64,000 nt of DNA from NCBI RefSeq assembly GCF_000332195.1, contig NZ_KB235922.1:2318211-2382210 (forward strand). Direction: 5' to 3'. The number at the start of each line of letters is the position of its first letter. Positions within the stretch are counted from its first letter, which is position 1. Shown one piece after another: positions 8,264-17,326 of this stretch. The notes below the pieces were generated by a model. The model was not told the origin of the DNA. It searched no databases and saw nothing but the letters and a program-made list of their open reading frames with translations. A program made the position numbers and the translations under genes. The DNA comes from Pleurocapsa sp. PCC 7319 (GTDB lineage Bacteria; Cyanobacteriota; Cyanobacteriia; Cyanobacteriales; Xenococcaceae).

Positions 8264-9430
8264 ATGATCAAATTTGTAGAAATTTTTTCTGCTTCTATTC
8301 CAATGCAAAAAGCGTTTAATCATTCTACTAAAAAGCGAAAATTAACTGATAGTATAATTGTAGAAATTACTAGCAGTGAAGGAACAAAGGGTTGGGGTGA
8401 AGGAGCTCCACGATCTTATGTTTCAGGAGAAACTTTAAATACGGCTATTAATACACTAAAATGTTTTGACTTCAAATATCTCAATTCAATAATTAGGTGG
8501 AACAAATTTGAAGAAGGGGGAAAAGATATTTTCGAGCAAAATTGGCTTCATCTAATTAACAAGAAGTTTTTTTCACCTGCTGCCGCTGCTGCTGTTGAAA
8601 TTGCCTGTATTGATATGCTGTGTAAAATGCACTCTCGTCGAATAAGCGATTTCCTAAATTTATTTCTGTTCAAAAGAAATCATCCTATACAGCAGCAAAT
8701 TCCTGTTTCTTTTGTGATAGATCTTTCAGTAAGCGCAAAAACAGTTCTTAGTTCTCTAAGTTCTGAAACATTAAAGCAGTTACACTGCGTAAAAATCAAA
8801 GCTCATAGGTGCATTGAAAGCAGTGTCTTGACGCTTAAAGAGGTAAAATCACTTCTTTACCCACACACATATGTTAGCATTGATGTCAATGGAGTCTGGA
8901 ATATTCCAGAGATAGAAGATTTTGCAAAAGATCTTGATTTAGTTTCATGGATTGAAGAACCTATACGACCAAAAAAATGGAGCCAGCTTGCAAAATTAAG
9001 AGCAAAGCATAATTTTCAAATTATGCTTGATGAATCTTTTGCAAATGAAAAAGATATTCATAGAGCTGTTAAATATGGCTCTTGTGACTTGATGAATGTT
9101 CGTATTTCTAAGTGCGGAGGTATTACTGCCTCTGTTAAACTTATTAGACGAATTCGACAGGTTGGATTAAAGTATCAACTTGGAGTTCATGTTGGTGAGA
9201 TTGGTCCTCTATGGGCAGCTAGTCGTGCAGTAGCATTTGCACTAGACGATTATATAACCATTGAAGCAGGAAAACAAGATGAATGGTTTTCTAAGGCATT
9301 GACTGAACCACCTTTTAAAATCGATAGAAAAAAATCAGCAATAGAATATTTACCAAATATAGATTTGGGTTTGCGTCCTTCACCTTATCTTTTAGCTCGA
9401 CTGAAAAAAATAGCGGATATGTCAATCTGA
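8264..9430 (+). CDS. Enolase-superfamily enzyme (muconate cycloisomerase / dipeptide epimerase type)
   Basis: 388-aa protein of the mandelate racemase/muconate-lactonizing group of the enolase superfamily, which abstracts a proton alpha to a carboxylate using Mg2+. It has an N-terminal capping domain, then a barrel with the KxK base motif (VKIKAH), metal ligands Asp (SIDVNG), Glu (WIEEP) and Asp (MLDES), and a second base Lys (VRISKCGG). A late loop reads GVHVGEIG. The KxK plus Lys pattern fits the muconate cycloisomerase subgroup, which also covers dipeptide epimerases and o-succinylbenzoate synthases. It is the first gene of the AT-rich enzyme island, 16 nt before an SDR gene. The reaction cannot be fixed from sequence. 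Confidence 0.85.
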   Translation: MIKFVEIFSASIPMQKAFNHSTKKRKLTDSIIVEITSSEGTKGWGEGAPRSYVSGETLNTAINTLKCFDFKYLNSIIRWNKFEEGGKDIFEQNWLHLINKKFFSPAAAAAVEIACIDMLCKMHSRRISDFLNLFLFKRNHPIQQQIPVSFVIDLSVSAKTVLSSLSSETLKQLHCVKIKAHRCIESSVLTLKEVKSLLYPHTYVSIDVNGVWNIPEIEDFAKDLDLVSWIEEPIRPKKWSQLAKLRAKHNFQIMLDESFANEKDIHRAVKYGSCDLMNVRISKCGGITASVKLIRRIRQVGLKYQLGVHVGEIGPLWAASRAVAFALDDYITIEAGKQDEWFSKALTEPPFKIDRKKSAIEYLPNIDLGLRPSPYLLARLKKIADMSI

Positions 9431-9446
9431 TTACATCGATAAACAT

Positions 9447-10208
9447 ATGCAAAAACATTCACACAACGAACGTATAGCCCTTATTTCAGGTTGTGGCAGC
9501 GGTATTTGTGCAGAAATAGCACAGCAACTTGCCGAGAAGGGAATGAGGTTAATCCTGATAGATAAAAATGCGGAAGCACTCGATAATATTTGTGATTTAG
9601 TAAGTGATAATCTTGCTATAGCTCCAATATGTGTTGACGTATCGCAGGTTGATCGGCTAGAGGATATGATCTCTGAAATACCAGAAGAACTATATCCAGA
9701 TATATTAATCAATGGAGTTGGCGGTGATACCAAACATATTTCAGTAGAAGATTTGAAAACACAAGATTACCATGAATCTTTCACCAATAACTTTCTATAT
9801 ATTCCTGTGTTAGTTCGATTGACAGCAAAGCATATGAAATTGAAGGGTTGGGGGCGTATTATAAATTTTGCATCTATTGCAGGTCGAACATACACACATT
9901 TTAGTAACGCTGCATATGTTAGCTCTAAGGCAGCTGTAATAGGTTATACGAAGCAATGCGCATATGAACTTGCTTCTTCTGGAATAACAGTTAATTGTGT
10001 TGCTCATGGCCCTATTATGACCGATCGTATTATGAAAGTTTGGCAAAACTATGATGTACGTAAACAAAAAGAGATCCTTGAAAAAATACCTGTAAAACGT
10101 CTTGGATTTGTAGTAGAGGCAGCTAGTATAGTAATTTATTTGGCTGGCGAAGAAAGCGGATATACAACTGGAGCAATCTTTGATATTAATGGCGGACTTT
10201 TTATGTAA
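9447..10208 (+). CDS. Short-chain dehydrogenase/reductase (SDR) 1
   Basis: 253-aa classical SDR: the cofactor loop is an unusual GCGSGICAE at residues 15-23 instead of TGxxxGxG, followed by Asp after beta-2 (LIDKNAE, which favours NAD). NGVGGD replaces the usual NNAG, and the catalytic Ser (FASIAG), Tyr and Lys (YVSSK) are present. It ends in the standard FDINGG motif. It reversibly oxidises an alcohol on an unknown substrate. Sitting 16 nt behind the enolase-superfamily gene, it is probably co-transcribed and acts on the same pathway. Confidence 0.88.
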   Translation: MQKHSHNERIALISGCGSGICAEIAQQLAEKGMRLILIDKNAEALDNICDLVSDNLAIAPICVDVSQVDRLEDMISEIPEELYPDILINGVGGDTKHISVEDLKTQDYHESFTNNFLYIPVLVRLTAKHMKLKGWGRIINFASIAGRTYTHFSNAAYVSSKAAVIGYTKQCAYELASSGITVNCVAHGPIMTDRIMKVWQNYDVRKQKEILEKIPVKRLGFVVEAASIVIYLAGEESGYTTGAIFDINGGLFM

Positions 10209-10330
10209 TGCTAATTATTAAAACTAGCATATAACAGATAAGTTAAAATCGAGTCATATTTCAAATCAATAAGTAGAGTAATTAAGTAATTGTTAGTCAA
10301 AGAATACGAATTGCGAGTGAAGAAAGCAAA

Positions 10331-11140
10331 ATGAAAATAACAAGCTCAAATAAAAAAAATATCGAAAGTGATTTTTATGAGAAAGTATTTATGGTATCAG
10401 GCGCAGGAAGCGGTATTGGTGCTGCGGTCACTCAATTGCTGCTGAGTTATGGAGCATTTGTCTCGCTTATTGGAAGAACAAAAGCTACTCTTAAGAAAAC
10501 CTGCAAAAATTTTCCCGAAGAGCATTATTTAGTAATTGAGACTGATATTACTAAAGAGGAAAATATTAAAAGAGCAGTTGATTTGACGATTGAAAAATTT
10601 GGTAAATTAGATGGTTCATTTAACAACGCTGGAATCTTTGGAGATTTTAGACCACTTCATCAAGAATGTAGAAAAAATATTGATGCTGTACTAGCAACTA
10701 ATGTACTTGGCACTCTACTATGCATGAAATATCAAATTAAAGTACTATTAACTAGTAAAGAGGGAGTAATAGTAAACTGTGCCTCTGTCGCTGCTCATTT
10801 AGGACATTCTGGCAGTGCGGTTTATTCGGCTAGCAAACATGCAATAGTAGGTATGTCTAAATCCGCAGCGCTACAGTATTCCAGGCAAGGAATTAGAGTA
10901 AATGTAGTAAGTCCAGGATCGACAGAGACACCAATGTTGAAATCTATTTATACAACTCAAAATGAACTGGCGATTCGAGCTAATCGGGCTCCTTTAGGAA
11001 GATTAGGACAACCAGAAGAAATAGCCCATGCTGCTTTATGGTTATTAAGTTCAAACAGCAGTTATGTAACTGGTCAGGAAATAGTCGTAGATGGAGGTGT
11101 ACTTGCGGGAAAAGCAGCAAATACAACATTCAACAGTTAG
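10331..11140 (+). CDS. Short-chain dehydrogenase/reductase (SDR) 2
   Basis: 269-aa classical SDR with GAGSGIGAA (cofactor binding), NNAGIFGD, catalytic Ser (NCASVAA) and YSASK. LIGRTK after beta-2 has an Arg, which favours NADP(H). The C-terminus VTGQEIVVDGG is typical of the FabG-like group. It is distinct from the SDR at 9447 and lies 122 bp downstream of it, so a separate promoter is possible. Two SDRs of different cofactor preference suggest two redox steps or an epimerisation through a ketone; this is inference. Confidence 0.88.
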   Translation: MKITSSNKKNIESDFYEKVFMVSGAGSGIGAAVTQLLLSYGAFVSLIGRTKATLKKTCKNFPEEHYLVIETDITKEENIKRAVDLTIEKFGKLDGSFNNAGIFGDFRPLHQECRKNIDAVLATNVLGTLLCMKYQIKVLLTSKEGVIVNCASVAAHLGHSGSAVYSASKHAIVGMSKSAALQYSRQGIRVNVVSPGSTETPMLKSIYTTQNELAIRANRAPLGRLGQPEEIAHAALWLLSSNSSYVTGQEIVVDGGVLAGKAANTTFNS

Positions 11141-11179
11141 TTTTTTCTCGATTTACTTACTAGATTAAAGTCAATTTAA

Positions 11180-11523
11180 TTGACGTTTGTAGAAACTAGG
11201 ACTAGCATATCCAAAATAACCATTCTTCTTGATAATGGTTACCATCCAGACAAACTTCAAAAGGAGTTAGAGAAATTTTATCCAGGTATTATGCTGAAAA
11301 TCCGTTTTCAAATATCTCCCAAGCCATCAAAGTCTCAGAAACAAGCTGAGGGTAAATCAGGATTTGTTCCTATTAAAGCTAGATAGGTAATTGAAAGAAC
11401 TAACGCTTGGATGGATAGATGTAAAAGCATGATCAAAAATTTTGAGCGAAATTTAGATCATTCCAATACCAAAATTCATCTTTGCTTTTTAAGACTTTTG
11501 ATTAAAAGATTGGCATTTTCATA
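11180..11523 (+). pseudogene. IS5-type transposase remnant
   Basis: Reads ITILLDNGYHPDKLQKELEK...PSKSQKQAEGKSGFVPIKAR, a stop, then VIERTNAWMDRCKSMIKNF...CFLRLLIKRLAFS in the same frame. This is the C-terminal part of an IS5-family DDE transposase, with the Glu region VIERTNAWMDRC, interrupted by one stop (a Trp codon changed to TAG). The 5' half and element ends are missing. Confidence 0.75.
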
Positions 11524-11704
11524 GATTCTAAATGAGCTCTATAAATTAGTCATGCTAGCGACTTCTAAAAGAGTACTCTTGCCTAAGATCGAATTTTTGA
11601 TAAAAGCTGAGCTGTTGAAAGTATCTCGAAGGTAATTATTGATCGTAATATCTATGAAAACATGCATATAAAGGCTTACTTAAAAGAGTTTTCATAATAT
11701 TCAG

Positions 11705-11851
11705 TGTACTGAATGGTTACATATTAAACGTCAAAAGTTAGATGGTCGCGCTTTTGAGAATAAGTATGATTTAGCTCTCTCTATTATTGGTGAAATCGAA
11801 AACCGAGGTAAACAAGGGAACTATCTAGTCGAACGTTCAATATTTTATTAA
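11705..11851 (+). pseudogene. IS630 transposase C-terminal remnant
   Basis: The frame WLHIKRQKLDGRAFENKYDLAL...GNYLVERSIFY matches the C-terminal tail of the IS630 transposase at 17827-18938 (EYDLAMTVIQ...GNYLLERFIF). Only about 48 codons remain. With the IS5 remnant it forms a decayed transposon patch between the SDR genes and the hydroxyacid dehydrogenases. Confidence 0.7.
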
Positions 11852-11980
11852 GTGGAGCTACCTAATACCTTTCTTCTTCTTCACTATTAATTTATAATTG
11901 ATGATCAAATTTTTCAGTTTATATCGACTTATCAAATCTAATTCACGTTATATATCAAATAGTAATATTAATTAAAAATA

Positions 11981-12931
11981 ATGGCAAAAATTTCTGTTTT
12001 CAGCTGTGAACATGAACTTATAACACGTAAATTTGTTGAATTAACTGCTCCCTATTCGGGCCATTATATATATGTGAATCCACCAAAAAGTAATAAAGAA
12101 AAAAGATCTCGAATTGCTGATATGGATACAGTAATACAATTTTTTAATGCAACACCTATTTGCGCCTCTTCTTTGAAAGGCATTAATCCTCCTCAGCGCA
12201 TAGTAGTTGCGGGTCCAGTGGGAAAGAGCGTGGACATTAAGGCTGCCAAATATTTGAAAATTCCAGTTTTTGATACACCAGGTTTAGCCGTAGATTCGGT
12301 TGCAGAATTTACTTTATTTCAAATACTGTCGCTTTGTCATCAATATGATCAAAATGTCTTACCTCTCAGAAATGGAGAATGGCCTTGTATTTTTCGTCAA
12401 GATTTCGCAGAATGCACACTTGGTATTATAGGATTTGGGCGTATTGGGCGGAAAGTTGCGCTATTAGCAAAAGCTTTTAAAGTCAAAAAAATTTTAGTTT
12501 GGTCGCCTTCTCTTTCAAAATTTTCTAAATTACCAGAAAAAATTTCTTTTGCTGAGCTTGATTTATTATTAAGCGAAAGCGATATAGTCTGCCTACATTT
12601 ACGCCTAAATAAAAATACTCATGAAATTTTAAATTCGTCTCGTCTTAGCCTACTCAAAAAGGATGCATTTTTAATTAATGCTGCTAGAGCAGAACTTGTA
12701 GATATGTCTTATTTGAGAAGTATGATTTCTGGCAATCGAATTTCAAAGGTAGCGTTGGATGTTTTCCAACTAGAACCACTAGACAAAAATGATATTTTAC
12801 GTAGTAGTGATCGCGTTATGCCTACAGCTCATACGGCTTGGAGAAGCGAAAAATCTGTTTCAAAGTTTATTCAAGCTGCTGTTGATTTTGTGTTCGAAAA
12901 TTTATCAGATAAAGTAAGGCAGGTAGTTTAA
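11981..12931 (+). CDS. D-isomer-specific 2-hydroxyacid dehydrogenase 1
   Basis: 316-aa NAD-dependent dehydrogenase of the phosphoglycerate/D-lactate dehydrogenase fold, interconverting a 2-keto and a D-2-hydroxy acid. The Rossmann motif is GFGRIG near residue 153; substrate Arg is in NAARAELVD, catalytic Glu in FQLEPL, and the general-acid His in PTAHTAW. There is no C-terminal ACT domain, so it is not a SerA of the long type. It is followed after 3 nt by a second, divergent member, so the two are surely co-transcribed and might form a heteromer or act in sequence. Confidence 0.88.
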   Translation: MAKISVFSCEHELITRKFVELTAPYSGHYIYVNPPKSNKEKRSRIADMDTVIQFFNATPICASSLKGINPPQRIVVAGPVGKSVDIKAAKYLKIPVFDTPGLAVDSVAEFTLFQILSLCHQYDQNVLPLRNGEWPCIFRQDFAECTLGIIGFGRIGRKVALLAKAFKVKKILVWSPSLSKFSKLPEKISFAELDLLLSESDIVCLHLRLNKNTHEILNSSRLSLLKKDAFLINAARAELVDMSYLRSMISGNRISKVALDVFQLEPLDKNDILRSSDRVMPTAHTAWRSEKSVSKFIQAAVDFVFENLSDKVRQVV

Positions 12932-12934
12932 ACA

Positions 12935-13972
12935 ATGCCCAAAATTTTTATTGGTCATGATAGCGTTTTAGATGATGTCCTAGCAGAAGTTGCGCATTCT
13001 TTAAAAAAGAGAGGATATGAAGTTGTTCGCGGTGATGTACAGCCATCATCAATTCAAAAAAAAACAAAAATAGAGCTGTGGGAAGCTTTTTACGAAGATA
13101 CTGATATTCTTTTAATCAGTTCTAGAATTACTCTCGATAGCGAAATTTTATCGTCATTTAAGCGGCTACGTGGCATAGTGTTTCCTACAATAGGTATAAA
13201 TTCATGTGATATCAAAGCGGCAACTGAACTTGGCATTATTATTGCAAATGGAGCAACTTCTGAAAATGTTGAATGTATGGCTGAGGCTACAGTAATGTTA
13301 ATATCTTCTCTGTTTTTAAGATTACCTTGGAAGTTAAATTTATTTCAAGAAAATATTCCTCGTCCATCCAGCAACCAATTTTCGAGTCGTATGCTTGCAG
13401 GTAAAAAAGTAGGTTTTTTCGGATTTGGTCGCATAGCGCAAGAGACTGTAAAACGTCTTTCTGGCTGGAAGGTTGAAATTTTTTCCTGTACCCGCACACC
13501 AAAACATGAAGAATGGTCAAATGTCAAATTTGTATCACTTGAGGAACTTTTTTGTGAAAGTGATATAATTAGCATTAATGTCCCTTTGACTGAACAAACA
13601 GAAAATTCTGTTGATTGGAATCTTTTGTCCCTCATGAAACCAGGATCCTTTTTAGTTAATACTGCTCGTGGCAAAATTGTTAATGAAGATGCACTGTATA
13701 AAGCTCTGGAGAGTAAAATTTTAGCAGGTGCAGCAATTGATGTTTTTGCAACAGAACCTCTTCCAATTGATCACCCTCTACGCCAGTTAGAAAATGTAAT
13801 ACTTACTCAGCATATGATAGGTCATACTCGTGAGTTATTTGACTCTCTTGTTCCCGCGGCAGTTGAAAATACAGTTTCAATTATAGAAGGAAGACTTCCT
13901 AAATATATTTGTAATCCTAGTGTCATTTCAAATTGTAAGGTTTTTGGTTTACAGAATGCTTCTGATTTCTAA
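12935..13972 (+). CDS. D-isomer-specific 2-hydroxyacid dehydrogenase 2
   Basis: 345-aa member of the same family as its neighbour but only distantly similar to it. It has GFGRIA for cofactor binding, NTARGKIVN (substrate Arg), DVFATEPLP (Glu) and LTQHMIGHT (His). The N-terminal substrate lobe is complete (IGHDSVLDDVL...). No ACT domain. The AT-rich base composition matches the rest of the island. Its keto-acid substrate could be a product of the LeuCD-type isomerase encoded downstream; that is inference from context only. Confidence 0.88.
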   Translation: MPKIFIGHDSVLDDVLAEVAHSLKKRGYEVVRGDVQPSSIQKKTKIELWEAFYEDTDILLISSRITLDSEILSSFKRLRGIVFPTIGINSCDIKAATELGIIIANGATSENVECMAEATVMLISSLFLRLPWKLNLFQENIPRPSSNQFSSRMLAGKKVGFFGFGRIAQETVKRLSGWKVEIFSCTRTPKHEEWSNVKFVSLEELFCESDIISINVPLTEQTENSVDWNLLSLMKPGSFLVNTARGKIVNEDALYKALESKILAGAAIDVFATEPLPIDHPLRQLENVILTQHMIGHTRELFDSLVPAAVENTVSIIEGRLPKYICNPSVISNCKVFGLQNASDF

Positions 13973-14120
13973 GCTAAATGGAGGATAAACTTAACTTTTT
14001 AAGTATGGGGTTTTCTAGCGTTTTTTCGAGGTGTGGTTTTGCTGCTCTCTGATTTAAAAATTATTAGTTATCAAAGTAAGGTTATAGTAATTGCATTGAA
14101 AATAGGGTATATGAAGGTAT

Positions 14121-14903
14121 ATGTGGAATCCAGATGACTACGCTAAAAATTCTGGTGCTCAATTAAGATGGGCCCAAGGACTAACAAAAAATATCGAGCT
14201 ACAAAACAATGAATCAATCTTGGATGTTGGTTGTGGTGATGGAAAAATCACTGCAGATTTTGCAGTCAATTATCCATCGAGTAAAGTTTTAGGTATTGAT
14301 AACTCTCCTGCAATGATTTCTTACGCTGTAGAAAAATATCCAGCAAGCCAATATCCCAATCTTTCGTTTTCTTGTGTAGATGCATGTTCTATTGATTTTG
14401 ATCGAGAATTTGATTTGATTTTTTCTAATGCTACATTACATTGGATAGAAAACCACCAAGTATTTCTTAAAAGAGCTAATTTAGCCCTACGCGACAGAGG
14501 AAGACTAATTATTTCTTGCGGCGGAGAAGGAAATGCTTCAGAAATTTTACAAGTTTTTGCTGAGCTTATGACTTCTAAGACTTGGAGCATGTATTTTGAT
14601 AATTTTTATAATCCCTATTTTTTTTATGGAATTCAGAATTATAAAGCATGGCTACAACAATCTGGCTTTACAGTTGAACGGCTTCAATTAATACCGAAAG
14701 ATATGACCCACGAGGGAAAAAATGGATTAGCAGGATGGATACGCACGACTTGGATGCCATTGACTGAGCGCGTGCCTGAAGATAAACGCGAAAATTTTAT
14801 TACTCAGTTCGTAGATTTATATTTAGCAAAATATCCCTTAGATTTTGAAAGACTAACTCATGTCTCAATGATTAGATTAGAAGTTGACGCTTTCAAGGTT
14901 TGA
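14121..14903 (+). CDS. SAM-dependent methyltransferase, trans-aconitate 2-methyltransferase-like
   Basis: 260-aa class I methyltransferase. The N-terminus MWNPDDYAKNSGAQLRWA followed by LDVGCGDGKIT (motif I) and VLGIDNSPAMI (motif II) is the layout of Tam, which methyl-esterifies trans-aconitate, a by-product of aconitase-type chemistry. The C-terminal part (WIRTTWMPL, then a family-typical RLTHVSMIRL) also fits. The next two genes encode an aconitase-family hydratase, so a role in methylating an unsaturated polycarboxylate is attractive. The Tam-like assignment is by pattern; the substrate is inference. Confidence 0.75.
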   Translation: MWNPDDYAKNSGAQLRWAQGLTKNIELQNNESILDVGCGDGKITADFAVNYPSSKVLGIDNSPAMISYAVEKYPASQYPNLSFSCVDACSIDFDREFDLIFSNATLHWIENHQVFLKRANLALRDRGRLIISCGGEGNASEILQVFAELMTSKTWSMYFDNFYNPYFFYGIQNYKAWLQQSGFTVERLQLIPKDMTHEGKNGLAGWIRTTWMPLTERVPEDKRENFITQFVDLYLAKYPLDFERLTHVSMIRLEVDAFKV

Positions 14904-15199
14904 GTGATTTCAAACGAAGGAGGCTTTATTCTAAAATTATTAGTAGCGTGTAATCTTTGTACGTAGGCTCTTTCCTCAACTGTTTAAGTCTTTTTTAAAA
15001 GATCGCCTTAATACTTTTTTACTTATGTTTTATAGGTCAGTTAGATCTCAAGGTTACTAAACAAAATATGTATAAAAATAATTTCATCTATGCAGCAATA
15101 ATCAAAATTATTATTGGAGAATTTCTATGTTTTTCTTAAACTTTTGCTATATTTTCTAAGTTACAATTACCATAATTTTAATATAATCTTCTGACTGTA
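14904..15199. other. Intergenic stretch, nothing recognised
   Basis: About 300 AT-rich bases between the methyltransferase and the leuC-like gene. No gene, repeat or clear promoter could be assigned. It is long enough to hold a promoter for the LeuC/LeuD pair. Confidence 0.4.
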
Positions 15200-16651
15200 A
15201 TGAAATCAAGCATTAATAAGCATTGGGAAGAAAAATCTGATAAAGCAAAAACTCTTTACGATAAAGTTTTTGACATGCATATTGTAAGACCTCTTGGTGA
15301 TGATGTTTTTCAGATGTTTGTTGGAATGCATTTTATTCACGAAGCTACTAGTCCACAAGCTTTCTCAATGCTCCGCGAATTAAAAAAAGCTGTCGCCTTT
15401 CCAAGATTGACTATTGCGACGGTAGATCATGTAATTCCAACAAACTCTAAAAATCGTCCATATTCTGAATCCATTGCTGAAGCTATGTATTCAGAACTAG
15501 AAAAAAATACAAAAGAGTTTAATATTAAGTTTTTTTCGACAAACGATAAAAAAAATGGTATTGTCCACGTTATTGGACCTGAATTAGGTATAACCCAACC
15601 TGGTATGACAATAGTTTGTGGTGATTCTCACACTTCAACTCACGGAGCTTTTGGGGCTTTGGCTCTAGGAATTGGCACTTCACAGATTCGTGATGTTTTA
15701 GCTACCCAAACTATTATAATGAACAGGCTAAAGGTAAGAAGAATTGTAATTGAAGGTAAGTTAGCATCTTTTGTTACTGCTAAAGATGTTATTCTTCATT
15801 TAATCAACGTTACTGGTCCGAAGGCAGGAGTCGGATACGTATACGAGTTTGCAGGTTCATTAATTAACAAAATGTCAATGGATCAAAGAATGACTATTTG
15901 TAATATGGCTGTTGAAGCAGGTGCAAGGTGTGGATATGTGAATCCTGATAGTACAACTTTTGCTTATTTAAAGGGACGACATTTTTCTCCTTTGGGAGAA
16001 AAATGGGACACCGCGGTAAAATGGTGGAGTAGTTTAGTATCTGATAAAAACGCTATTTATGATGATGAAATAAAGATAGATGCAGCAAAGATTGCTCCAA
16101 TGGTTACTTGGGGAATAAATCTTGGTCAATCTATCCCAGTTGATGGTTTTATTCCATCAAAAAAAGATTGTTCTTTCGAATATCAGGATGCTCATGATGA
16201 TGCTCTGCAATACATGGGTCTTAAAGAAGGTCAGACTCTAATAAAAACTAAAGTTGATGTGGCATTTATTGGTTCATGCACAAATGGTAGAACTAGCGAC
16301 TTTATTGAAGTTGCAGAGATTCTCGAAAAAAGCGGTTTGAAGGTTAAGCCAGGAATTGTTGCGCTTGCTGTTCCTGGTTCTTACTCAGTTCGTGATGAAC
16401 TTATAAAGTTAGGAATAGATAAAGTTTTTATTAAAGCAGGTTTTGAATTCAGACTACCAGGTTGTTCAATGTGCCTAGCGATGAATTCTGATAGACTTAC
16501 TGGAAATCAATTTTGCGCTTCATCGTCCAATCGTAATTTTAAAGGTAGGCAAGGTTCTCCAAGAGGAAGAACCGCAGTTATGTCTCCTCTTATGGTAGCG
16601 GCAGCAGCAGTTACAGGTGAAATATCCGACCCACGTGAAGTATTCAATTAA
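15200..16651 (+). CDS. leuC: LeuC-like large subunit of an isopropylmalate dehydratase-type enzyme
   Basis: 483-aa aconitase-superfamily protein that with the small subunit at 16706 isomerises a 2-hydroxy/3-hydroxy di- or tricarboxylate through a dehydrated intermediate. The 4Fe-4S ligands are Cys360 (GSCTNGR), Cys422 and Cys425 (GCSMC). The LeuC signatures VDHVIPT, CGDSHTSTHGAFGAL and SSSNRNFKGRQG are present. The early HEATSPQAF replaces the usual HEVTSPQAF context, and the first helix is atypical. Very AT-rich, no HIP1 site. As a canonical leuD lies at 59267, this pair is a second, acquired copy, perhaps with a changed substrate. No leuA or leuB homologue lies beside it. Confidence 0.85.
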   Translation: MKSSINKHWEEKSDKAKTLYDKVFDMHIVRPLGDDVFQMFVGMHFIHEATSPQAFSMLRELKKAVAFPRLTIATVDHVIPTNSKNRPYSESIAEAMYSELEKNTKEFNIKFFSTNDKKNGIVHVIGPELGITQPGMTIVCGDSHTSTHGAFGALALGIGTSQIRDVLATQTIIMNRLKVRRIVIEGKLASFVTAKDVILHLINVTGPKAGVGYVYEFAGSLINKMSMDQRMTICNMAVEAGARCGYVNPDSTTFAYLKGRHFSPLGEKWDTAVKWWSSLVSDKNAIYDDEIKIDAAKIAPMVTWGINLGQSIPVDGFIPSKKDCSFEYQDAHDDALQYMGLKEGQTLIKTKVDVAFIGSCTNGRTSDFIEVAEILEKSGLKVKPGIVALAVPGSYSVRDELIKLGIDKVFIKAGFEFRLPGCSMCLAMNSDRLTGNQFCASSSNRNFKGRQGSPRGRTAVMSPLMVAAAAVTGEISDPREVFN

Positions 16652-16705
16652 ATTAGTTGAATATTTCAATTATTTTGTTCAGTAAAAATTTACAGCAGTA
16701 AACAA

Positions 16706-17326
16706 ATGGAAACATTATTGCCAAAAATTGTTAAAATTACTGGTACTAGTATTGTTCTGTCTCAAAATGATATTGATACTGACCGAATTATTCCTGCTCG
16801 ATTTTTAAAGTCTCTTTCTTTTGATAATCTTGGAGAAAATGTCTTTCATGATGATAGAAAATATTATAGAAGTATAAAGGGAAATATTCATCCTTTTGAT
16901 GATAGCGACAGAAGAAATGCAAACATTTTGTTTGTCGCTCAGAATTTCGGTTGTGGATCTTCTCGAGAGCATGCAGCACAGGCATTATTGAGGAGAGGAA
17001 TCGAAGTTATTGTTGGTGAAAGTTTTGGAGAAATTTTCTTGGGAAACTGCTCTGTTATAGGGCTGCCCTGTGTTGTAGTTGATAGTGATATAGCTTTGAA
17101 AGTTAGGCAGTTGGCAAAAAATAATCCTTTTATGCGCTTTTCAGTAAATCTTGAAGAAAAGACTCTAAGAGTTAGTAATAGTTGCTGGGATGTGAACATG
17201 AATGAAACTATAAGGCAAAATTTCGTTTCTGGTTATTGGAATACTCTAAGCATACTAGAAGCTGCTGACGAGCTTATCGCAGACAGATGGAAAAAGCTTC
17301 CCTATCTTTACGAATGGAAAATGTAA
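16706..17326 (+). CDS. leuD: LeuD-like small subunit, paralogue of the leuD at 59.3 kb
   Basis: 206-aa swivel-domain subunit: [26 protein letters not shown], then [15 protein letters not shown] and VGESFGEIFLGNC, all hallmarks of LeuD. It sits 54 nt behind the LeuC-like gene. Compared with the housekeeping LeuD at 59267 (198 aa) it keeps the signature motifs but differs widely elsewhere and is far more AT-rich. It determines substrate recognition in the heterodimer, so a pathway-specific function is plausible. The cluster ends after this gene. Confidence 0.9.
   Translation: METLLPKIVKITGTSIVLSQNDIDTDRIIPARFLKSLSFDNLGENVFHDDRKYYRSIKGNIHPFDDSDRRNANILFVAQNFGCGSSREHAAQALLRRGIEVIVGESFGEIFLGNCSVIGLPCVVVDSDIALKVRQLAKNNPFMRFSVNLEEKTLRVSNSCWDVNMNETIRQNFVSGYWNTLSILEAADELIADRWKKLPYLYEWKM

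Noticed and set aside
8264-9430. Calling the enolase-superfamily gene o-succinylbenzoate synthase (MenC)
   Set aside because: The KxK/D-E-D/K pattern is shared by several reactions of the subgroup, and no phylloquinone genes are nearby; a specific name is not justified.
11981-13972. The two dehydrogenases as serine-pathway SerA
   Set aside because: Both lack the ACT and intervening domains of cyanobacterial SerA, differ strongly from each other, and lie in an acquired island.
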